A stretch of DNA of 60,886 nucleotides from Comamonadaceae bacterium (GTDB lineage: Bacteria > Pseudomonadota > Gammaproteobacteria > Burkholderiales > Burkholderiaceae_C). The stretch is taken from NCBI GenBank assembly GCA_947445115.1, contig CANFCG010000014.1, positions 1 to 60,886 of the forward strand, given 5' to 3'. Both the position numbers and the translations under genes were made by a program. This document shows positions 55,098-60,886 of the stretch, in pieces (the stretch's first letter is position 1; each line of letters starts with the position of its first letter). The notes under the pieces are model-generated. The model had not been told where the DNA came from, did not search any database, and saw only the letters and a list, made by a program, of their open reading frames with translations.

Positions 55098-56178
55098 CAA
55101 CCAAAATACTGTGCGGATTAGCATGGATGAACGCAGTTACGACATCGTGATTGGCACTTCGTTATTGGGCGATGCGGCCACTTACGCTGCCTTGCCCAAA
55201 GCCAGTACGGCGATGATTGTGACTAACACAGCTGTGGCACCGCTATACGCAAAACGCCTAGCGGGTGCCCTTGCAGGACAATACCAACGGGTGCTACAGG
55301 TCGTTTTACCTGATGGCGAGTCTTATAAAGACTGGCAAACACTCAACCTCATTTTTGATGCCCTCCTGCAAAACGGTTGCGATCGCAAGACGGTTTTATT
55401 TGCGCTGGGCGGCGGCGTAGTAGGTGATATGACGGGCTTTGCTGCGAGTGCCTACATGCGCGGCGTGCCATTTGTGCAAGTGCCAACCACATTGCTCTCG
55501 CAGGTGGATTCATCCGTGGGCGGCAAGACAGCCATCAATCACCCGATTGGGAAGAACATGATTGGCGCGTTTTATCAACCCGTCCTAGTCGTCACAGATC
55601 TTTCAACCTTGTCAACATTACCTGCACGTGAACTGAGCGCGGGTCTAGCCGAAGTCATCAAGCACGGCATTATGGCTGACTGGGCTTACTTCGAATGGCT
55701 GGAAGCCAATATGGATAAGCTTTTGCAAGGCGATATGACCGCTATGGCCCATGCGGTAAGGGTTAGCTGCGAAATCAAGGCGCGCGTCGTCAGTTTGGAT
55801 GAACGGGAAGGCTCCAGCGGCATCCGCGCCACCTTGAATTTTGGACACACCTTTGGTCACGCCATTGAAGCCGGTCTTGGCTTTGGAGTTTGGCTACATG
55901 GCGAGGCAGTGGCGTGCGGCATGGTGATGGCAGCGCGGTTATCGCAAAGCCTTGGCTATGTCGACGCTGTGTTTGTAGAGCGCGTGACAAACCTATTAAT
56001 TCGAGCAGGATTGCCAGTCGATGGACCAGAGTCGATCACACCTGATGAATACCTCCACCACATGAGCGTAGACAAAAAAGCAGAAGGCGGGCAAATCAAA
56101 TTCATTGTCATTGATAGGCCTGGACACGCGAAAGTGCAAGCCGCTCCGAATGATTTGGTACTTGCAGCGCTAAAATAA
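55087..56178 (+). CDS. aroB: 3-dehydroquinate synthase
   Basis: A 363-residue NAD- and metal-dependent enzyme, second step of the shikimate route. It has [39 protein letters not shown], the zinc ligand region [13 protein letters not shown] and [12 protein letters not shown]. The start is GTG. The last base of its stop codon is the first base of a REP palindrome. Confidence 0.96.
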   Translation: MSSNNQNTVRISMDERSYDIVIGTSLLGDAATYAALPKASTAMIVTNTAVAPLYAKRLAGALAGQYQRVLQVVLPDGESYKDWQTLNLIFDALLQNGCDRKTVLFALGGGVVGDMTGFAASAYMRGVPFVQVPTTLLSQVDSSVGGKTAINHPIGKNMIGAFYQPVLVVTDLSTLSTLPARELSAGLAEVIKHGIMADWAYFEWLEANMDKLLQGDMTAMAHAVRVSCEIKARVVSLDEREGSSGIRATLNFGHTFGHAIEAGLGFGVWLHGEAVACGMVMAARLSQSLGYVDAVFVERVTNLLIRAGLPVDGPESITPDEYLHHMSVDKKAEGGQIKFIVIDRPGHAKVQAAPNDLVLAALK

Positions 56179-56206
56179 TTTAATTAGGGACAGACCCTAA
56201 TTAAAT
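56178..56206. repeat. REP palindrome 1 (upstream of the REP transposase)
   Basis: ATTTAATTAGGG-ACAGA-CCCTAATTAAAT: perfect 12-base arms and a five-base loop. It abuts the aroB stop on one side and the transposase ribosome binding site (GGAG, 56207-56210) on the other. Confidence 0.92.
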
Positions 56207-56215
56207 GGAGCACTT

Positions 56216-56905
56216 ATGGCAAGACAACCTCGCCTTTCGATTGCAGGCTATCCACACCATATCATTCAGCGTGGGAATAATCGACAAGCGATTTTCCATA
56301 CCGATGAAGACCGCAAGGCTTATCTAGCTTGGCTTAGTGAGTATTCACAGCAGTTTGATGTTGCCATTCACGCCTTCGTATTAATGGATAACCATACGCA
56401 TCTTCTGCTCACGCCCACAACCGAACTAGGCTTATCTAGACTCATGCAATCAGTGGGGCAACGCTATACCCAAAGCTACAACTACTTTCACAAACATACG
56501 GGTACTGTTTGGGAAGGGCGCTACAAATCGACCGTCGTGCAATCCGACCGTTACTTGCTGGCATGCATGGCGTACATTGACCTCAACCCTGTTCGAGCTG
56601 GCATGGCGAGTGATCCAGCCGACTACGCATGGTCAACATACCGTCACTATGCGGGGCAGCAGATTCAGCCACTCGTCACACCGCACGAACTTATGTGGAC
56701 CCTTGGCAATACGCCGTTTTCCAGAGAAAAGAGTTATCGTGAGCTCGTGCACGCAGGTATTAACCAAGATCAACAAAGGATGCTCACTGATTCCGCCTTC
56801 AAAGGCTGGGCATTGGGTGACGATGCATTTACGGCTGCAATTCAATCCTCCACCCCAAGGCGCGTTACCAAGCAAAACGCTGGACGTCCTACGCAAACCA
56901 TTTAA
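56216..56905 (+). CDS. REP-associated tyrosine transposase (RAYT, Y1/HUH family)
   Basis: A 229-residue single-strand DNA transposase of the IS200-like Y1 group. It starts MARQPRLSIAGYPHHIIQRG and has the metal-binding HUH pair H60/H62 in DNHTHLLL. The probable catalytic Tyr120 is in ACMAYIDLNPVRAG, between GTVWEGRYKST and the end of the domain. The C-terminal tail (QNAGRPTQ) is typical of RAYTs. It is flanked by REP palindromes; the last codon and stop lie inside REP 2. It sits between aroB and gltB. Confidence 0.92.
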   Translation: MARQPRLSIAGYPHHIIQRGNNRQAIFHTDEDRKAYLAWLSEYSQQFDVAIHAFVLMDNHTHLLLTPTTELGLSRLMQSVGQRYTQSYNYFHKHTGTVWEGRYKSTVVQSDRYLLACMAYIDLNPVRAGMASDPADYAWSTYRHYAGQQIQPLVTPHELMWTLGNTPFSREKSYRELVHAGINQDQQRMLTDSAFKGWALGDDAFTAAIQSSTPRRVTKQNAGRPTQTI

Positions 56906-56928
56906 TTGGGGACAGACCCTAATTAAAT
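56900..56928. repeat. REP palindrome 2 (overlaps the transposase stop)
   Basis: ATTTAATTGGGG-ACAGA-CCCTAATTAAAT, differing from REP 1 by one base. It encodes the last residue and stop of the transposase. Confidence 0.9.
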
Positions 56929-56947
56929 GGCTTACGTAGGCGGCATC

Positions 56948-56976
56948 ATTTAATTAGGGTCTGTCCCCAATTAAAT
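56948..56976. repeat. REP palindrome 3 (inverted copy)
   Basis: The exact reverse complement of REP 2, 19 bases away. The pair forms a BIME-like unit that could fold into one long hairpin between the transposase gene and gltB. Confidence 0.9.
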
Positions 56977-57031
56977 GGTTTAAAAAATCTTTATCATCGG
57001 GTAACTACTGATTTAGCTAAGGAGCTGCGCC

Positions 57032-60000
57032 ATGTCCGACATCACCTTTAACCAACCTGGTCTTTACGATCCCGCCAACGAGCACGACGCTTGCGGCGTG
57101 GGCTTTGTCGCTCATATCAAGGGGCAAAAGTCTCACGCGATTGTGAGTAATGCGCTCAAAATTTTAGAGAACCTTGATCATCGGGGTGCAGTCGGTGCGG
57201 ATAAGCTGATGGGTGACGGCGCTGGTATTTTGATTCAGCTACCTGACGCGTTATATCGTGAAGAGATGAAGAAGCAGGGGGTCACGCTACCGCCTGCTGG
57301 CGAGTACGGCATGGGCATGGTTTTCTTGCCTAAAGAGCACGCCAGCCGTATGGCTTGCGAGCAAGAGATGGAGCGCGCCATCAAGGCCGAAGGACAAGTA
57401 TTTTTGGGTTGGCGCGATGTGCCCGTGGATCGTGACATGCCGATGTCGCCTACCGTGCGCGAAAAAGAACCCATCCTGCGCCAAGTGTTTATTGGACGCG
57501 GCAACGACGTGATCGTGCAAGACGCGCTAGAGCGCAAGCTGTATGTGATCCGAAAAACAGCCAGCGCGGCGATTCAAAACTTAAAGCTCAAGCACAGCCA
57601 TGAGTACTACGTACCTAGCATGTCTAGCCGTACCGTGATCTACAAAGGTCTCTTGCTGGCGGATCAGGTGGGTACTTATTACCTTGATTTGAAAGACCCA
57701 CGCTGCGTGTCAGCTCTCGGTCTCGTGCATCAGCGGTTCTCGACCAACACCTTCCCTGAGTGGCCATTGGCGCATCCGTATCGTTACGTGGCGCACAACG
57801 GCGAAATCAATACCGTCAAAGGCAACTACAACTGGATGAAGGCGCGTGAAGGCGTGATGTCGTCCCCTGTGCTGCAAGCCGACTTGCAAAAGCTCTATCC
57901 GATTAGTTTTGCCGATCAGTCCGACACCGCAACGTTTGACAACTGCCTAGAGCTGCTCACGATGGCGGGCTACCCACTCGCTCAAGCCGTGATGATGATG
58001 ATCCCCGAACCGTGGGAGCAGCACACCACCATGGACGAGCGCCGCAAAGCGTTTTACGAATACCATGCCGCCATGATGGAGCCATGGGATGGCCCTGCAT
58101 CTATCGTGTTTACCGATGGTCGCCAAATTGGCGCAACCCTTGACCGGAATGGCTTGCGCCCAAGTCGTTACTGCATTACCGATGACGATCTCGTCATCAT
58201 GGGCTCTGAGTCGGGCGTGTTGCCTGTGCCCGAGAGTAAGATTATTCGCAAATGGCGCTTACAACCTGGCAAGATGTTTTTGATCGACCTTGAGCAAGGT
58301 CGCATGATTGATGATGAGGAGCTCAAAGCTAACCTCGCCAATAGCAAGCCATACAAGCAGTGGATTGAAAATCTACGGATTAAATTGGATGACGTTAACT
58401 TTGCTGAGCGCCGCGCCGCTCGTACTGATGCATCTGCAAAGCCGATCAATACAAAACGCATCACAGACCGCGTTAATTTATTAGACCGTCAACAAGCGTT
58501 TGGCTTTACGCAAGAGGACATCAAGTTCCTCATAGCGCCTATGGCAGCCAACGGTGAAGAAGGCATTGGCTCGATGGGCAATGACAGCCCGCTAGCCGTG
58601 CTGTCTAGCAAAAACAAACCCCTTTACAGCTACTTTAAGCAATTGTTTGCGCAAGTGACCAATCCACCGATTGACCCGATTCGCGAAGCGATTGTGATGT
58701 CGCTTGTGTCATTCATCGGACCCAAACCCAATTTATTAGACATCAACCAAGTCAATCCGCCTATGCGGTTAGAGGTGAGTCAACCTATTTTGAATTTTGC
58801 GGATATGGAAAAGCTGCGCGATATTGCAACGCATACCCAAGGCAAATTCAAAAGTACGACGCTAGACATTACCTACCCACTCGCCTGGGGACACGAGGGT
58901 GTGGAGGCCAAGCTGGCATCGCTCTGCGCTGAAGCTGTCGATGCAATCAAGTCTGGTAGCAACATTCTCATCATCAGTGACCGTGCCATTACCGCGACTC
59001 AGATTGCGATTCCTGCTCTGCTAGCTCTCTCAGCCATCCATCAACATCTTGTTCGTGATGGCTTGCGGACGACAGCTGGACTCGTTGTGGAAACGGGTAC
59101 GGCTCGTGAAGTCCATCATTTCGGCGTGTTGGCCGGCTATGGCGCAGAGGCGATTCACCCCTACCTCGCCATGGAAACCTTGCAAGATCTGAATAAAGAT
59201 TTAGCCGGTGATTTGTCGGCCGATAAGGCGATCTACAACTACGTCAAAGCCATTGGCAAGGGCTTGTCAAAAATCATGTCGAAGATGGGCGTCTCCACCT
59301 ACATGAGTTACTGCGGTGCGCAACTCTTTGAGGCCATCGGTATCAACACTGAAACCGTTGCCAAATACTTCACAGGCACACCGACGCGTGTCGAAGGCAT
59401 TGGCATTTTCGAGATTGCCGAAGAAGCCATTCGCACGCACAAAGCTGCCTTTAGTGACGATCCAGTTCTTGCCTCCATGCTGGAGACCGGCGGCGAATAC
59501 GCATGGCGTGCGCGTGGCGAAGAGCACATGTGGACACCGGACGCGATTGCTAAATTGCAGCACAGTACACGCGCCAACAACTGGAACACGTACAAGGAAT
59601 ACGCACAAATCATCAACGACCAAAGCAAGCGTCACATGACGCTGCGCGGTTTGTTTGAGTTCAAAGTGGACCCATCAAAAGCCATTTCGGTGGACGAAGT
59701 GGAGTCTGCCAAAGATATCGTGAAGCGTTTTGCGTCAGGCGCGATGTCGCTGGGTTCCATCTCCACCGAAGCCCACGCCACGCTGGCCGTTGCCATGAAC
59801 CGCATTGGCGGCAAGAGCAATACGGGCGAAGGCGGGGAAGACCCTGCGCGTTACCGCCAAGAGCTGAAAGGCATCCCGATCAAGCAAGGACAAATGATGT
59901 CCGACCTGCTCGGCAAAGACGTGTTTGAAGTCGATTACGCCTTGAACGCGGGCGACTCCATGCGCTCCAAAATCAAACAAGTGGCATCGGGTCGCTTTGG

Positions 60001-60886
60001 CGTGACGGCGGAATATCTCTCGTCGGCTGATCAAATCCAAATCAAGATGGCGCAAGGTGCCAAGCCAGGCGAAGGCGGTCAACTGCCAGGTGGCAAAGTG
60101 TCCGAGTACATCGGCAAACTGCGTCACTCTGTGCCGGGCGTGGGCTTGATTTCCCCTCCTCCGCATCACGACATTTATTCGATTGAAGATTTGGCACAGC
60201 TGATTCACGACTTGAAAAACGTCGCGCCACATGCCAGCGTCAGCGTCAAGCTGGTCTCCGAGATTGGCGTGGGCACGATTGCCGCAGGCGTTGCCAAGTG
60301 CAAGGCCGATCATGTGGTGATTGCTGGACACGACGGCGGCACGGGTGCTTCACCTTGGTCGTCGATCAAACACGCGGGTAGTCCTTGGGAAATTGGCCTT
60401 GCTGAAACCCAGCAAACCCTTGTGCTAAATGGCCTGCGAAGCCGTATCCGCGTACAAGCCGATGGTCAAATGAAGACGGGACGCGATGTGGTCATTGGTG
60501 CGTTACTCGGCGCAGATGAGTTCGGTTTTGCAACTGCGCCGCTGGTCGTTGAGGGCTGCATCATGATGCGCAAATGCCACTTAAACACTTGCCCCGTGGG
60601 CGTTGCCACGCAAGACCCAGAATTGCGCAAGAAGTTTTCGGGCAAGCCAGAACACGTGGTCAACTACTTCTTCTTCATTGCCGAAGAGGCGCGTCAAATC
60701 ATGGCGCAACTCGGTATCCGCAAATTTGACGATTTGATTGGCCGTGCTGATTTGCTCGATACGCAAAAAGGTATTTCGCACTGGAAGGCACAAGGGCTGG
60801 ACTTCTCGCGCTTGTTGGCTGTGCCAAACGTCGCAGCTAGTGTGGTGAAATTCCACATCGAAAATCAAAACCATGGTTTAGAAAAA
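57032..60886 (+). CDS. gltB: Glutamate synthase (NADPH) large subunit, 3' end beyond the window
   Basis: 1285 codons without interruption; the usual length is about 1550, so about 270 residues are missing. An AAGGAG box precedes the ATG. A short propeptide ends before the glutaminase nucleophile Cys21 (HDACGVGF). The class II amidotransferase domain is followed by the central domain ([17 protein letters not shown]) and the FMN domain with [25 protein letters not shown] and [13 protein letters not shown]. The iron-sulfur cysteines lie in [19 protein letters not shown]. It makes two glutamates from glutamine and 2-oxoglutarate together with GltD, not seen here. Confidence 0.97.
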   Translation, partial: MSDITFNQPGLYDPANEHDACGVGFVAHIKGQKSHAIVSNALKILENLDHRGAVGADKLMGDGAGILIQLPDALYREEMKKQGVTLPPAGEYGMGMVFLPKEHASRMACEQEMERAIKAEGQVFLGWRDVPVDRDMPMSPTVREKEPILRQVFIGRGNDVIVQDALERKLYVIRKTASAAIQNLKLKHSHEYYVPSMSSRTVIYKGLLLADQVGTYYLDLKDPRCVSALGLVHQRFSTNTFPEWPLAHPYRYVAHNGEINTVKGNYNWMKAREGVMSSPVLQADLQKLYPISFADQSDTATFDNCLELLTMAGYPLAQAVMMMIPEPWEQHTTMDERRKAFYEYHAAMMEPWDGPASIVFTDGRQIGATLDRNGLRPSRYCITDDDLVIMGSESGVLPVPESKIIRKWRLQPGKMFLIDLEQGRMIDDEELKANLANSKPYKQWIENLRIKLDDVNFAERRAARTDASAKPINTKRITDRVNLLDRQQAFGFTQEDIKFLIAPMAANGEEGIGSMGNDSPLAVLSSKNKPLYSYFKQLFAQVTNPPIDPIREAIVMSLVSFIGPKPNLLDINQVNPPMRLEVSQPILNFADMEKLRDIATHTQGKFKSTTLDITYPLAWGHEGVEAKLASLCAEAVDAIKSGSNILIISDRAITATQIAIPALLALSAIHQHLVRDGLRTTAGLVVETGTAREVHHFGVLAGYGAEAIHPYLAMETLQDLNKDLAGDLSADKAIYNYVKAIGKGLSKIMSKMGVSTYMSYCGAQLFEAIGINTETVAKYFTGTPTRVEGIGIFEIAEEAIRTHKAAFSDDPVLASMLETGGEYAWRARGEEHMWTPDAIAKLQHSTRANNWNTYKEYAQIINDQSKRHMTLRGLFEFKVDPSKAISVDEVESAKDIVKRFASGAMSLGSISTEAHATLAVAMNRIGGKSNTGEGGEDPARYRQELKGIPIKQGQMMSDLLGKDVFEVDYALNAGDSMRSKIKQVASGRFGVTAEYLSSADQIQIKMAQGAKPGEGGQLPGGKVSEYIGKLRHSVPGVGLISPPPHHDIYSIEDLAQLIHDLKNVAPHASVSVKLVSEIGVGTIAAGVAKCKADHVVIAGHDGGTGASPWSSIKHAGSPWEIGLAETQQTLVLNGLRSRIRVQADGQMKTGRDVVIGALLGADEFGFATAPLVVEGCIMMRKCHLNTCPVGVATQDPELRKKFSGKPEHVVNYFFFIAEEARQIMAQLGIRKFDDLIGRADLLDTQKGISHWKAQGLDFSRLLAVPNVAASVVKFHIENQNHGLEK

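Noticed and set aside
56178-56976. CRISPR-like array from three similar 29-base repeats
   Set aside because: Spacing is irregular, one copy is inverted, each is itself a palindrome, and the transposase lies between them, so these are REP elements.

Overview
The window is chromosomal DNA of a betaproteobacterium, most likely Burkholderiales. Evidence for this is the conserved gene orders hemL-rubredoxin-pilGHIJ-chpA, secA-M23 peptidase-dciA, petABC-sspAB and aroK-aroB-(insertion)-gltB, and a cytochrome b with the PVWY form of the Qo motif. Genus cannot be named from the sequence alone. Both ends are cut: the left end inside an IS21-type element and the right end inside gltB.

Layout. 1-830: scar of an integrative element at tRNA-Arg(CCT). 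It holds an integrase fragment broken by an IS21-family left end, plus an array of short repeats. 850-9310: the Pil-Chp chemotaxis-like pathway that controls type IV pilus twitching (pilG, H, I, J, chpA/pilL), with a rubredoxin. 9352-21000: housekeeping genes hemL, secA, M23 peptidase, dciA-like, tRNA-Thr, sspB/sspA, cytochrome bc1 (petABC), yajQ, murB and a LysE-type exporter. 21004-25349: a tungstate-type ABC transporter with two binding proteins and a fused permease-ATPase, behind hemH. 25367-32598: a purine scavenging cluster (adenine deaminase, BMP-type nucleoside/purine ABC transporter, 8-oxoguanine deaminase) with an almost perfect sigma-54 promoter in front of the binding protein. 32649-36812: DedA, leuB and a three-gene ABC-2 exporter.

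36847-54518 is the most unusual part: a complete MSHA-like type IV pilus/pseudopilus assembly locus of about 17 genes in one direction. It encodes five pilins of one family (each with a CxxC motif and a C-terminal cysteine pair), two pilins of a second family (LPCPD / LPWQTLGL), and a large relative of the second family that lacks the pilin Glu5, like the GspK tip subunit. It also encodes an MshL-like lipoprotein secretin, a TPR protein, the assembly ATPase, the platform protein, a PilM-PilN-like fusion, PilO- and MshK/PilP-like proteins, and an Asp-rich lipoprotein. It occupies the position upstream of aroK where pilMNOPQ lies in many relatives. Two poly-C tracts (C8 and C9) lie inside pilin genes and could act as contingency switches. 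No prepilin peptidase is encoded in the window.

54561-60886: aroK and aroB, then a REP-associated tyrosine transposase flanked by its own palindromes, and the 5' five-sixths of gltB.

A recurring theme is palindromic repeat DNA placed in or against genes. It forms the linker of the fused Tup protein, encodes the C-termini of the purine ABC ATPase and DedA, lies at the end of the 8-oxoguanine deaminase gene, and supplies the end of the REP transposase gene. Start sites were moved inward from the longest open frame where an ATG with a ribosome binding site, the known family N-terminus or a prepilin leader argued for it.
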